A program made the position numbers and the translations under genes. The notes beneath the pieces were generated by a model. The model was given only the letters and a program-made list of their open reading frames with translations. It made no database searches and was not told the origin of the DNA. Shown piece by piece: positions 26,008-35,706 of a stretch of DNA of 64,000 nucleotides; within the stretch, counting starts at the first letter, position 1, and every line of letters starts with the position of its first letter. The stretch is from VYFG01 sp965248685. GTDB lineage: Bacteria; Pseudomonadota; Gammaproteobacteria; Arenicellales; Poriferihabitantaceae. The stretch covers positions 558,001 through 622,000 of the forward strand of contig CBDFKC010000004.1 of assembly GCA_965248685.1 (NCBI GenBank). The letters are read 5' to 3'.

Positions 26008-27231
26008 ATGAATTCATTTGATGTGGATGCCGTACGCGGCGATTTTCCAATTTTGTCACGCCAGGTTAACGGTCGCCCCCTGATTTATCTTGACAATGGA
26101 GCCACCGCGCAAAAACCTAACGTAGTAATAGAAACCATTGATAGTTACTACCGTGACCAAAACGCCAATATTCATCGTGGCGTACACCACTTGAGCCAAC
26201 TGGCTACCACGGCTTACGAAGAGGCTCGGGAAACCACCCGTGAGTTTATCAACGCTGCCCGGGTCGAAGAAGTATTGTTTAACCGGGGGACCACTGATGG
26301 GATTAATCTGGTGAGCGCTTCCTGGGGAAGAAAATATCTCAATCCTGGGGATGAGGTGATCATTTCTACCATGGAACATCATTCCAATATTGTTCCCTGG
26401 CAGATGATTTGTGATGAGCGTGGTGCGAATTTAAAGGTTATACCAATGCACCCAGATGGACAGCTGGATATGCAAGGCTTCGATCGATTACTTGGTGAAC
26501 GAACTCGTATGGTTGCGGTTGTCCATGTCTCCAACGCCCTTGGTACGATTAATCCGGTTGATGAAATCATTGCCAAAAGTCACCAGATCGGTGCGCTGGT
26601 ACTGCTGGACGGGGCCCAGTATGTTCCCCATATGCGGCTGGATGTACAGTCCCTGGGTGTGGATTTTTACGCGTTTTCTGGACATAAAATATTTGGCCCT
26701 ACCGGCGTGGGAATTCTCTATGGGAAGCAAGATTTGCTTAACAGCATGCCACCATATCAGGGGGGTGGCGATATGATCGAAAAAGTGACGTTCGAAAAGA
26801 CTACTTATAATACCTTGCCCCATAAATTCGAGGCGGGAACGCCGAATATTGCCGGGGGCATTGGATTGGCCGCCGCAATCGATTATGTATCCCGGTTTGA
26901 TCCGGCCGAGGTGGCAGCCCATGAACAGGATGTTCTGAATTACGCGACGGAAAAGTTATCGGCGATTTCTGGATTAAAAATTTATGGTACCGCCACTAAA
27001 AAAGCTTCGGTAATTTCATTTTTGATTGAAGGGCAACATCCGTTTGACGTCGGTACCTTACTGGATCAGCAAGGCATTGCAGTACGAACCGGTCATCATT
27101 GTACCCAGCCACTGATGGATTATTTTGAAATTCCTGGAACCGTGCGCGCCTCATTTGCTTTTTACAATAACCGGGCTGACGTGGATGCCCTGGTTATCGC
27201 ATTGAATCGCGCAATAGAAATGCTTGGATAA
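26008..27231 (+). CDS. sufS: Cysteine desulfurase, SufS type
   Basis: PLP-dependent cysteine desulfurase (407 residues, like E. coli SufS) that takes sulfur from cysteine for Fe-S cluster assembly. Lys227 in FSGHKIFGPTG binds PLP; Cys365 in RTGHHCTQP is the persulfide cysteine and sits in the short group II loop. The internal landmarks NRGTTDGIN, STMEHHSNIVPWQ and HVSNALGTINPV are present. ATG 26008 gives MNSFDVDAVRGDFP; the upstream start at 25972 would run through a possible promoter. It is followed after 5 bases by sufE; the rest of the suf operon is not here. Confidence 0.93.
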   Translation: MNSFDVDAVRGDFPILSRQVNGRPLIYLDNGATAQKPNVVIETIDSYYRDQNANIHRGVHHLSQLATTAYEEARETTREFINAARVEEVLFNRGTTDGINLVSASWGRKYLNPGDEVIISTMEHHSNIVPWQMICDERGANLKVIPMHPDGQLDMQGFDRLLGERTRMVAVVHVSNALGTINPVDEIIAKSHQIGALVLLDGAQYVPHMRLDVQSLGVDFYAFSGHKIFGPTGVGILYGKQDLLNSMPPYQGGGDMIEKVTFEKTTYNTLPHKFEAGTPNIAGGIGLAAAIDYVSRFDPAEVAAHEQDVLNYATEKLSAISGLKIYGTATKKASVISFLIEGQHPFDVGTLLDQQGIAVRTGHHCTQPLMDYFEIPGTVRASFAFYNNRADVDALVIALNRAIEMLG

Positions 27232-27236
27232 AACCA

Positions 27237-27656
27237 ATGAGTATCAATCAAACCCAGGATGATGTGATTGAAGAATTTGGTCTGTTTGATCAATGGATGG
27301 ACAAGTACGAGTACATTATTGATCTTGGAAAAAAGCTTCCATTAATCGATCCAGAGTATAAAAACCAGGACCACTTGATTCACGGTTGTCAGAGTCAGGT
27401 CTGGTTACATGCCGAGCTGCAAAACGGCATGGTTGCATTCAGTGCAGACAGTGACGCAATTATTACCAAGGGTATCATCGCGCTTCTTATCCGGGTGTTA
27501 TCCGGGCAGAAACCCGAAGACATTGCCGCCGCGGATCTGTATTTCATTGACTGCATTGGCCTCCGGGAACACCTTTCTCCAACCCGATCGAATGGCCTGG
27601 TTAGCATGGTGGGTAAACTCAAATCCATTGGTGAAAATTTTAGTCGGGTCCATTGA
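27237..27656 (+). CDS. sufE: SufE-family sulfur acceptor
   Basis: SufE (139 residues) takes the persulfide from SufS and raises its activity. Cys51 in HGCQSQVWL is the acceptor residue and is in the same position as in E. coli SufE. The preceding Tyr-x-Tyr-Ile-Ile-Asp-Leu-Gly-Lys-Lys-Leu-Pro-Leu is typical. It is cotranscribed with sufS. CsdE is a close relative and can be excluded only by context. A 50-base gap leads to the convergent gene. Confidence 0.92.
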   Translation: MSINQTQDDVIEEFGLFDQWMDKYEYIIDLGKKLPLIDPEYKNQDHLIHGCQSQVWLHAELQNGMVAFSADSDAIITKGIIALLIRVLSGQKPEDIAAADLYFIDCIGLREHLSPTRSNGLVSMVGKLKSIGENFSRVH

Positions 27657-27706
27657 TTTGATCTGGTGATCTGATGCGATGACCTGCTGGTTCTTTATAA
27701 TCAGGC

Positions 27707-28453
27707 CTAACGAAACCATCCAGTCCGTATCAGGGCAAACCAATCCATTGACAGGGCCACTCCACAATGGACAAACAGTCCTGGCCAGATCGAGCGGGTC
27801 TTTAGGGCAAGGTAACCGAGAACCAATCCACCAACGATTGATCCAAGCGCTTCGGGCAGTGGTTTATAAATATGAATAAGCGCATAGGGGATCACCATAA
27901 TCGCAATTGCATACAGTCCGGCTATTCTCTCCAGGCGAAACAGACAGAATCCTCGAAAGAAAAACTCCACCGCAAAAAACTGCAACATATAGACCATTTC
28001 ATAAAACAGCCAGTCGGTTAATTCCGCTGGTTTATACATCGGATAAAACCGGTTAAATCCCGGATCAGAAGACGTGATCCACACCACCGGTAACATGATC
28101 AACAGCAAAACAAAATAAACCGGGAAATGGGTTAGCGCGGATCGTAGCGATAAACCATAGCGATCCATGCCCTGGAGGGGGAAGGCAAGGTGGAAACCCA
28201 GGGGCAGGGCAACGAATAAAATCAGGCAGGCAACAGAAAAATGAATCTGGGCGGCTAATGGTGCCTGAGCCGGTATCAAGGATTGATATACACCGAGGTC
28301 GCTAAAATTCTGGTAAAAAGCCCGTTGTATCCCGTAGCGATCGAGTAATAGAAGTGCCAGCGCGATCAATACCGGTGTCAGGATAAGTCCCGTGACCTGG
28401 CGGTCCGGTAATTTTTCTGGCCACAGCAGATTCCAGTATTTATTCACCTTCAA
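27707..28453 (-). CDS. CPBP-family intramembrane protease-like protein
   Basis: A 248-residue, seven- or eight-helix membrane protein of the CAAX protease/bacteriocin-processing (CPBP, Abi) group. The first motif, normally Glu-Glu-x3-Arg, reads Val-Glu-Phe-Phe-Phe-Arg; the second, with a His, is PYALIHIY; the third is FVHCGVALSMD. One glutamate of the usual pair is thus replaced, so activity is uncertain. The frame starts at TTG 28453 with a GTG alternative at 28447, and it overlaps the EamA gene by 14 bases. Its target cannot be told from the neighbours. Confidence 0.7.
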   Translation of the reverse strand: MKVNKYWNLLWPEKLPDRQVTGLILTPVLIALALLLLDRYGIQRAFYQNFSDLGVYQSLIPAQAPLAAQIHFSVACLILFVALPLGFHLAFPLQGMDRYGLSLRSALTHFPVYFVLLLIMLPVVWITSSDPGFNRFYPMYKPAELTDWLFYEMVYMLQFFAVEFFFRGFCLFRLERIAGLYAIAIMVIPYALIHIYKPLPEALGSIVGGLVLGYLALKTRSIWPGLFVHCGVALSMDWFALIRTGWFR

Positions 28454-29366
28454 TCGCCAGTTGCTTGCCCATCAGAAAAAGAAAAATTGTCTCAAGGACA
28501 CCGGCCAGGGTAATTAACACCACTCCACAAATTTGTCTCAGTTCAAACGGTTCCCCCGCCCATATTGCGGCGGTGATTACGCCCACGCTAATTTCGGTCA
28601 TAAACAATAAGCCCACCACCCCTGGGTTTAGTTTGGTGGGGCCATAGATTGTAGCTACCGCGCCGGGGATCACCACAATCAAGACGAATGGCACTAGCCA
28701 GTGGAGTTTTGACCACAAGCTCGGCCAATGAGGCGTTACTTCTACGCTATTCTGGTTGATTACAATGGCCGCAGTCAGCGAAATCATGGCACCCCAAAAA
28801 ATAAACCCTGCGGCGTAATCAATAGGGCTTGCCTCGCGGTCGGTAAAGATCATCAGTGACAGCCCCGCCCACAACAGTCCCGCTGCCAGGGCCATCCAGT
28901 CGCCGATATTTCGCGGGACTGGCAAAGCGGCGCCTTCACCGATAATGGCCCACAGTCCGACCAATGCGATTACCATTGAAATCCAGCGTATTGGTGTGAT
29001 CTGGTCACCGGTAAATATTCTCGCCAGTAAAAACCCCCAAATTGGCATTAGATAAAACAAAACGATGGCGGGAACCACTTCGGTGTATATGAGTGCGCAA
29101 CTATAAAAAGTGAATGCGATACCCGAACCAAAACAGATAAATTGAAAGCGCCAACGCCCAGGGGAAAATCGACGCCAATGCCAGATTATGACCGGAAGGA
29201 TAAACACAGCTGAAACTAGGTTTAACGTGGTCACTGCCCAAATGTCAGGGAAACCCCCTCTTTCCAGCGCTCGGAGTGGGATCCAGTATACGCCGAACAC
29301 AAGCCCGGCATAAACCGAGAGGACTTTGGCGAGGCTGTCCTCGGAAATCTTGTTGAACAACGACAA
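28440..29366 (-). CDS. EamA/DMT-family transporter
   Basis: Inner-membrane transporter of the drug/metabolite superfamily (308 residues, about ten helices in two EamA repeats). The first repeat runs from about residue 15 to 145 with YSCALIYTEVVPAIVLFYLMP, the second from about 150 to 290 with INQNSVEVTPH in a loop and GVVGLLFMTEISVGVITA near the end. Such proteins usually export amino acids or small metabolites. It overlaps the CPBP gene and follows the SDR gene by 32 bases in the same direction. Confidence 0.85.
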   Translation of the reverse strand: MSLFNKISEDSLAKVLSVYAGLVFGVYWIPLRALERGGFPDIWAVTTLNLVSAVFILPVIIWHWRRFSPGRWRFQFICFGSGIAFTFYSCALIYTEVVPAIVLFYLMPIWGFLLARIFTGDQITPIRWISMVIALVGLWAIIGEGAALPVPRNIGDWMALAAGLLWAGLSLMIFTDREASPIDYAAGFIFWGAMISLTAAIVINQNSVEVTPHWPSLWSKLHWLVPFVLIVVIPGAVATIYGPTKLNPGVVGLLFMTEISVGVITAAIWAGEPFELRQICGVVLITLAGVLETIFLFLMGKQLAIEGE

Positions 29367-29398
29367 GGAGAGTTCGAGATTGTTGTTTGTGAACCGTT

Positions 29399-30163
29399 CT
29401 AAAATTGGTTGGGATCAGCAGGCGACCCCGCAGTCAGACCGCCGTCAATGGTGAATGTCTGGCCGCTGGCAAATGCCGACTCATCGGACGCCAGCCACAA
29501 TGCCATATTGGCGATATCCTGGGCCTGGCCGAGACGGCCAACCGGATGCATCTGATTTATTTTCTCCCGGGCCGCGTCAATATCGCCGGCCTGCTCGAAA
29601 GTTTGAGCCAACATATCAGTATCAATCCAGCCCGGGCAAATGGCGTTGCAACGAACACCGTCCTTGCCGTTTTCTACCGCGATACTCCGAGTCAGACTGA
29701 CCACCGCTGCTTTGGTAGCATTGTACGCTGCAAGACCTGGGTCAGACATAAAAGCGCTAATAGACCCCAGATTAATGATGGCACCACCGCCTGCTTCACG
29801 CATCACCGGAATGACCAGACGGGAATAGCGAAATACCGCTTTGACGTTAATATCCATTATCTGATCCCAATCCTGCTCGCTGGTTTGCTCCAGGGTTTTC
29901 TCAATTTCAATGCCTGCATTATTTACCAGTACATCGATACCGCCGAGGCGTGACGCCGCGTAGGAAACCGCCTGCTCTATATCCGACAGGTTGGCACTAT
30001 CGGCGGCGACAAATCCTGAATCCTCGCTCGCTGTGGCGTTATTAGTGCCGGTAAACACGACCTGCCCACCATGGGCAATAAAGGTCTCTCGCATTGCCTT
30101 GCCAATCCCCCGGGTACCACCGGTAAGTAAAATACGTTTGCCTTCCAACCGTTGAGGGCCCAT
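29399..30163 (-). CDS. Short-chain dehydrogenase/reductase
   Basis: Classical SDR of 254 residues: TGGTRGIG nucleotide motif near residue 14, NNAGIE near 80, Ser in NLGSISAFMSD and YNATK (Tyr-x3-Lys) near 145, PGWID near 175 and SGQTFTIDGG at the C-terminus. The residue after strand two is Thr-Gly-Thr-Asn, which points to NADP rather than NAD. The start codon overlaps the stop of the upstream hydrolase gene by one base (TAATG), so hydrolase and dehydrogenase are coupled and may work on an ester and the alcohol it frees. Confidence 0.88.
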   Translation of the reverse strand: MGPQRLEGKRILLTGGTRGIGKAMRETFIAHGGQVVFTGTNNATASEDSGFVAADSANLSDIEQAVSYAASRLGGIDVLVNNAGIEIEKTLEQTSEQDWDQIMDINVKAVFRYSRLVIPVMREAGGGAIINLGSISAFMSDPGLAAYNATKAAVVSLTRSIAVENGKDGVRCNAICPGWIDTDMLAQTFEQAGDIDAAREKINQMHPVGRLGQAQDIANMALWLASDESAFASGQTFTIDGGLTAGSPADPNQF

Positions 30164-31089
30164 TACTGATACTTCCCCAGTCGCTTAATTGCCTCACATA
30201 TTCGGGAGAAGCTGGCACCGGCCTTCTGGCTACAATGACGAGCCCTTAGATAGCCGTGAACCAGGCCGCTTTCAACATAGCATTCAGCTTCAACCCCAGC
30301 CCTAGTTAGACTATCTGTGTAGGCAACAGCATCATCTCGAATTGGATCGTGCTCGGCCGCGAATGCCGCGCAGGGCGGCAGGTCGGAATAGTCTTTTAGT
30401 GCCAGTGGATAATAAATCGGGTCATGCCAGTTAGGCTCTCCAGAACTCCTGAGGGCATGATAATCCATTAGGGTTTTTAAGCTGAGGGCGGGTGCGTCAG
30501 CTTTACTTGAGTAAGATTCCAATTGAAGCAATTCCCCGCCCAGCCAGGGATAAATTAATACTTGTCCAATGGGTTGACGTTCGCTGCCATGCTGGGCAAC
30601 GCATAATGATGCTGCCAGGGTTGCCCCCGCTGAATCTCCGGCTACTACAGTATGCCCGGTATCGATTTCGAGAAACACGTCAAGCACATCTTCGAATTGA
30701 ACCGGGTGAACAAATTCGGGAGCAAGCCGATAGTCAACCGCGATCACCCGGTACCCCGACAGACTGGAAATTTCTGCGCATACGGCGTCATGACTATCAA
30801 GATTGCCGACCACAAATCCACCGCCATGCAAATACAACACGGTTACCGGGGTTCGGTGCAGTGGGTGCTCGTAAATGCGGATTGGAATAGGACCATTCCT
30901 TCCGGGTACGTCATGATCCGTAGAAGTGATTCCCGTAGGATAGGCGACGTGGAAGGCTGCGCTCATTTCGAGATAGAGTCGCCGATTGTCTGGGATCGAT
31001 AGCGCGCCATTGTCATCGGGATAAAAGCTCTCGCTTTTTTCCAGGTATGCCTGCATTTGTGGGTCCAGCGGGTACTTATTGAGATCCAT
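30163..31089 (-). CDS. Alpha/beta hydrolase, hormone-sensitive-lipase (acetyl esterase) type
   Basis: Serine esterase of 308 residues. It has the oxyanion motif LYLHGGGF near residue 85, the nucleophile motif VAGDSAGATLA near 150, an acid in HDPIRDDAVAY and the catalytic His in SGLVHGYLRARH. This is the family IV (HSL) pattern. ATG 31089 is chosen over the in-frame start at 31116 because it places MDLNKYPLDPQM as the N-terminus. Same operon as the SDR and EamA genes. Confidence 0.85.
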   Translation of the reverse strand: MDLNKYPLDPQMQAYLEKSESFYPDDNGALSIPDNRRLYLEMSAAFHVAYPTGITSTDHDVPGRNGPIPIRIYEHPLHRTPVTVLYLHGGGFVVGNLDSHDAVCAEISSLSGYRVIAVDYRLAPEFVHPVQFEDVLDVFLEIDTGHTVVAGDSAGATLAASLCVAQHGSERQPIGQVLIYPWLGGELLQLESYSSKADAPALSLKTLMDYHALRSSGEPNWHDPIYYPLALKDYSDLPPCAAFAAEHDPIRDDAVAYTDSLTRAGVEAECYVESGLVHGYLRARHCSQKAGASFSRICEAIKRLGKYQ

Positions 31090-31206
31090 GGATTCGAACC
31101 TGTATAGGGATTGCACTAGAGTGCCATGTCCGGGCTTATGATGGCAATGCTGAATATGGCTAAATACTTTGTTCGGGTTGCGTTTATCCTCTAGCCCATA
31201 AATTTT

Positions 31207-34200
31207 TCAGTCTGACTCGGTGTCGCTGCTATTCGACTGATCAAGGTTTGCCAGGTAGCTGGCGGTCCAGAGCAAATAGTTTTGTTTCCAATGGGGCTTC
31301 AGTGCAATGTTTCCGACCGGCAGATTACCCTGCTCAATTTCATGGGATACGTGCAATTCAGACTGTTCAAGGGGGTTAGTCTCACTTTCACCGCCGTAAC
31401 CGCTAATATGATAGCTGCCAGTACTCCCCCAACGATATATGTAAAACAATTCGTCGTCGGTGAGTTTACTGAGCTTGGTGATGCCTGTCTTGTCGTAGGC
31501 CGATTCGAGGGCGGTGTCCTCTCCTATATTGATGTCTTTATATCCGCCGACACTTTCAAATGCAGTCCTGGTCCAGGCAGACTGAGCGTGGAACAGATTG
31601 GTGTCAATTGATGTAATCCCGGGTTGATTCGAAAAGAATGCCCTGGTTGGTTTGAAGTAGTCGCGGCTATCGGATATCGCCGAGACCGAATACGAGATTC
31701 GATGGGGTAAATAGATATCGTCATCATCCCAAGGAAGTAAAATCTGATGCTGACAGTATTCCACTGCCGCATTTCTTTTTACCCCTATGCTGGCATAGCG
31801 TTCGTCACAATTTATTATCCGGATCTCAGGATGATCAATAGTAAATGATTGTCGATCGAAGTCATTCAAAACCACCAGTTCTTTCGGCCCCGGATAATCT
31901 TGTCGAATAAAACACTCAATGGACTCTTCGAGTAATCCGGGACGACCATAGGTCGGGCAAAAACAACTAACGGCAGGCAAGCTGGCTGGTCGAACTGCGG
32001 GTATCGCAGCTGACTCGGAGGCCGTCCAAGAATCGTGATGACTATCGTCCAGTGTCGAATTGCTTTGTGACGAAAAGGCGGTATTCTGGCGTCCCGATGG
32101 TTGCAGCAGTGACTCCAGCAGCGAGACGTTATTTGTAAATTTGTCACTGGTGTATATGCTGATCCAATCTGGTTGGTCGCATGCCGCTATATTTTCTGTC
32201 TCCAACCCCGTATTTGGAATTCGATTGGCCTGGCTATCCTGGTTTCCGGTGGGCTGGGAAATATGCTGGTAAAAAGCATCCAGCGAGTCAGTGCCGACAT
32301 AGATCCTGGTATGGGAATGTTGATGTGCCAACTTTATCGCCCGGATATGGCCATCAATTATGTTCATAGCGGGATCGGCATAACTGTTTAAATTCAGAAC
32401 GTACACCTTGTGGGCCAGCCCGAGACGGCGGAAATGGTTGGTTAGATTGCGTGATTTAACCGAATGAATATCACTTGATAAAAAATATAATTGATCAAAA
32501 GATGCGACGCTCCGGGATAACTCTGCGAGCCAGTTTCGTTCGGTCTGGTTGACCACATCCAGATTAAGAAATTCGATGAAGTGATTTCGTACTGGCTCGA
32601 GTTCCAGACCCAATTCATTGAAACCGATAAAGTAGTTGCGGATGCGATCTTCCCAAATATTTTGATAGGGTGCGCCCATGGGCCGGCCAAATCTGTGCAA
32701 CCAGCGGAGAAATGGTGCACATAAAACCCGGCCACCTCGCTGCTTGAATTTGTGGTGAATGTAACCTTCCTCGCCGCCAAAGCCTGAAAACAATTCATTA
32801 AACCCCGGCCAGGCGGCCTTGCGACAGGCGAACAGGCCCATTCCCTGCATGGGGATATCAAATGTCGCTGCGTCAGGATCTGCTCCCCGTTGATCGGTGG
32901 CCCAGGTCCCATACATCCCGCCTCGCCATTTGGTGTCGAAATGGGTAGAAAGGGATTGCATGTCATCGTATATCAATGGCCCCTGAATCAAATCGTTTGA
33001 ATTCAGGTGGGCGTCAAAATAGTCAAGCAATTTTTTTATAGCACCGGCGACTATCAAAACATGACAGTCGATTCCAATGACAAAGTCGGCATTGGAATGG
33101 TTGAAGATCTGCTGCTTTACCGTGGTGCTCTGTTTCTCGTCATAGGGGATATAGCGGAAATTACTCACGTTGTTCTCCAGCGCCTTCAACGCGTTGGCGC
33201 AGGCTCCTGCCGGGTTATTATCGATCACTACTATTTCAGTATCGTCGGTAACCTCGGGGTGATACATTCGTATTGACTGTACCGAAAAATACACACCATC
33301 GTAATCATCGTAGGTGGCCATTCCTATAGTGAGCTTTTTCTTTTTGCCTAGGGGAGTCGCCGCCGGGTAATCCGTGGACTCTGGTTTGGTTAGATGAGCA
33401 ATTTGCTTGGGTGCGTCTGGGTTTGCGTTGGAGTCGAAACTTTCTGCAAGGGTGGATTGGACATTGATCGGGAGGTGTTCCTCAGTAGATACTTCCCCGA
33501 ATTTATCACTCGGATCCACACTCGATGAATTTGGCTGCAACGCGGTGTACTGCTGCTTAATCAAATGTTCATAGATACTGCGATCGAAGAAATACCGGTG
33601 GTCACTCAAGCAGGTATCGACGGCGATTTGGTTTATTTCGATGGCCCGCTGGCGATGGCCTTGTTGCAGGCAGATTCGGGCAATGTGGTACAACGGTTCA
33701 GCCCGGTGCGGTAGGCATTCATACGCCAGGGTCAACGATTCCAGAACTGACCCGGAGGAATAGTTAGATTGTTCCTGACATAGGGCAATTTGATACATCG
33801 AATACCATTTGGCGACTTCATCCCGGGACTGCCGATAAATTTGCTGATACAGCGAGATTGCCAGGTCGAGGCGCTGATTTCTTTTATACGCATCAGCCAT
33901 TTCGATTGAATTCGGCAAATTATCTAAATCGATAGCCGAATTATCCAATGAATCTTGCCATTCGTGTATTGCCATAGCAATTTCACCAGGACCGGACTGG
34001 CGACTATCCAGATAGTCGTATAGACGTATTGTTGAAATGGGAATACATTGGGTGGGCTGAGTTCCTTCCAAGTTAATAGTCCCATTAGGTAGAAAATTCC
34101 AGTTCTTCCCGGTGGTTAGAACCCTGGGATGAACGCGAGAGCCGTAAACGCTTTCAATTTCCAGGAATAACTTTTCCCCAGATAAGTGTTGCCTGAAATC

Positions 34201-34509
34201 GGTTACAGCAAATTTGATCACTTCTTCAATTTCGAGGATCAACATAAAATCCGCCAAAGACCTGGACTCAGCAACCAACCGACTCTTAAGGTCAATAATA
34301 TTAGTGAAGGTGGTTTTCAAATACCTGCCGGGTAGTGGTGCAAGTATCTTTTCAGCAATTATTTTGCTGTCCTTGTTTGCACCCGTGCCTATAATCACCC
34401 AACAGTCGATCAATTCTTTTACGCTCAATAAACAACGCGTCAGGGTATTAGTTTGATTTCCCACCGACAGTGCCAGACACAGTGTGGCTGTTTTATTTTC
34501 AGGTGACAT
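31207..34509 (-). CDS. Large multi-module glycosyltransferase with TPR-like segment
   Basis: A 1100-residue cytoplasmic protein without signal or membrane segments. Residues 1-115 resemble the start of a GT2 fold; 205-320 look like TPR helices (repeated Tyr/Leu/Ala pattern, such as MADAYKRNQRLDLAISLYQQ); a second GT2-like domain starts near residue 388 (KKLTIGMATYDDYDG, then VVIDNNPAG) and includes GFGGEEGYIHHKF near 583; a third GT2 domain starts near 845 (CFCPTYGRPGLLEESIECF) with a PWDDDDIYLP DxD-type site near 930. It likely adds sugars to a protein or polymer. It is divergent from a GT4 gene (78-base gap) and belongs with the modification cluster at 34588-38831. Confidence 0.8.
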   Translation of the reverse strand: MSPENKTATLCLALSVGNQTNTLTRCLLSVKELIDCWVIIGTGANKDSKIIAEKILAPLPGRYLKTTFTNIIDLKSRLVAESRSLADFMLILEIEEVIKFAVTDFRQHLSGEKLFLEIESVYGSRVHPRVLTTGKNWNFLPNGTINLEGTQPTQCIPISTIRLYDYLDSRQSGPGEIAMAIHEWQDSLDNSAIDLDNLPNSIEMADAYKRNQRLDLAISLYQQIYRQSRDEVAKWYSMYQIALCQEQSNYSSGSVLESLTLAYECLPHRAEPLYHIARICLQQGHRQRAIEINQIAVDTCLSDHRYFFDRSIYEHLIKQQYTALQPNSSSVDPSDKFGEVSTEEHLPINVQSTLAESFDSNANPDAPKQIAHLTKPESTDYPAATPLGKKKKLTIGMATYDDYDGVYFSVQSIRMYHPEVTDDTEIVVIDNNPAGACANALKALENNVSNFRYIPYDEKQSTTVKQQIFNHSNADFVIGIDCHVLIVAGAIKKLLDYFDAHLNSNDLIQGPLIYDDMQSLSTHFDTKWRGGMYGTWATDQRGADPDAATFDIPMQGMGLFACRKAAWPGFNELFSGFGGEEGYIHHKFKQRGGRVLCAPFLRWLHRFGRPMGAPYQNIWEDRIRNYFIGFNELGLELEPVRNHFIEFLNLDVVNQTERNWLAELSRSVASFDQLYFLSSDIHSVKSRNLTNHFRRLGLAHKVYVLNLNSYADPAMNIIDGHIRAIKLAHQHSHTRIYVGTDSLDAFYQHISQPTGNQDSQANRIPNTGLETENIAACDQPDWISIYTSDKFTNNVSLLESLLQPSGRQNTAFSSQSNSTLDDSHHDSWTASESAAIPAVRPASLPAVSCFCPTYGRPGLLEESIECFIRQDYPGPKELVVLNDFDRQSFTIDHPEIRIINCDERYASIGVKRNAAVEYCQHQILLPWDDDDIYLPHRISYSVSAISDSRDYFKPTRAFFSNQPGITSIDTNLFHAQSAWTRTAFESVGGYKDINIGEDTALESAYDKTGITKLSKLTDDELFYIYRWGSTGSYHISGYGGESETNPLEQSELHVSHEIEQGNLPVGNIALKPHWKQNYLLWTASYLANLDQSNSSDTESD

Positions 34510-34587
34510 ATGATGCGTCTAATTATTGCTTGGGATATCTAACGGATTTTCCTGGGTGAATGAATCAATGCTAAAACTTATACAGAA

Positions 34588-35706
34588 GTGAAGCCTCATA
34601 TTCTCTATCTTATTACAAATGCCGACCTTGCCGGCGCCCAGGTTCATTTGCTGGAATTGTTGGGTGAAATAAAGTCTAGCTATCGAATCACCGTGGTCAC
34701 TGGTGATAAAGGCCACCTTACCGATGCCTGTAGTTCAATGGGAGTAGAAGTACATGTCATCGAGTCCTTGCAAAGGGCGATCAATCCGTGGCGGGATATA
34801 GTGGCTTATTTCGCAGTGGTCAGGCTGTTCGATCGTCTAAATCCTGATCTGATTCACACCCATAGTTCCAAAGCTGGTACCCTCGGTCGGCTTGCCGCGA
34901 ACAAACTCAATCTCCCGGCTATACATACCACTCACGGGTGGGCATTCGGCCAGGGCGCGCCGTTATTACGCAAGCTATTGAGTATTCCGGTGGAAATGTT
35001 GCTGGCTCGCCTGACCCAAAGAATTATTGCGGTGTGTGAAGCGGACAGGGATATTGGCCTGCATTATAAAATTTCCGGGCCGGATCGGTTTGTGCTTATT
35101 CACAATGGTATTTCGGACATCCCACTGAAATTTCGTGTTGGCGTAAACGATCCAGTTCATATTGTGATGGTAGCCAGGTTTAGCCCGCAGAAAGATCATG
35201 CTTCATTGATCAATGCGATCAATCAGTTGGATTCGCCTGTCAGGCTATCATTGATTGGTAGCGGTCCCTGTTACCATCAAGTGAAGCGGCAGGTGGAGAC
35301 GGCAAACCTAAGCCATTGCATTGAGTTGCCAGGGGAACGAGTAAGAGTTGAGGAAGTGCTCGCCCAGGCTGATGTTTTCGTGCTGACCAGTTTCTGGGAA
35401 GGCCTTCCCATCAGCGTGCTCGAAGCGATGCGTGGAGCGTTGCCGATTATTGCAACCGACGTCGGCGGGGTTTCAGAAATGGTGGATCACGGCGAAAACG
35501 GATTCCTGGTTCGGCCGGGGAATGTGTCATCGATTGTAAAATATCTGGCTCGACTGGCTCAAAACAAACATCTACGGCATCAACTCGGTCAAAACAGCCG
35601 GCTGAGGTTCGAACAAAATTTTACCGCCAGGCGAATGGCGGCAAAAACCCAAACGGTCTATCAACAGGTGCTTGAATCGGTTTCGATCAATTCGCGCAAC
35701 TGTTGA
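34588..35706 (+). CDS. Glycosyltransferase family 4
   Basis: GT-B fold glycosyltransferase of 372 residues. The N-terminal domain has ITNADLAGAQVHLLELL and THSSKAGTLGRLAA; the C-terminal domain has VARFSPQKDHASLI and the E-x7-E motif in EGLPISVLEAM followed by IIATDVGGVSEMV, which binds the nucleotide sugar. Start is GTG 34588; no better in-frame start follows before the conserved strand. Its 3' end overlaps the convergent kinase-like gene by 46 bases. Acceptor and sugar are unknown; the neighbouring genes suggest a role in a surface glycan or glycoprotein. Confidence 0.9.
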   Translation: MKPHILYLITNADLAGAQVHLLELLGEIKSSYRITVVTGDKGHLTDACSSMGVEVHVIESLQRAINPWRDIVAYFAVVRLFDRLNPDLIHTHSSKAGTLGRLAANKLNLPAIHTTHGWAFGQGAPLLRKLLSIPVEMLLARLTQRIIAVCEADRDIGLHYKISGPDRFVLIHNGISDIPLKFRVGVNDPVHIVMVARFSPQKDHASLINAINQLDSPVRLSLIGSGPCYHQVKRQVETANLSHCIELPGERVRVEEVLAQADVFVLTSFWEGLPISVLEAMRGALPIIATDVGGVSEMVDHGENGFLVRPGNVSSIVKYLARLAQNKHLRHQLGQNSRLRFEQNFTARRMAAKTQTVYQQVLESVSINSRNC

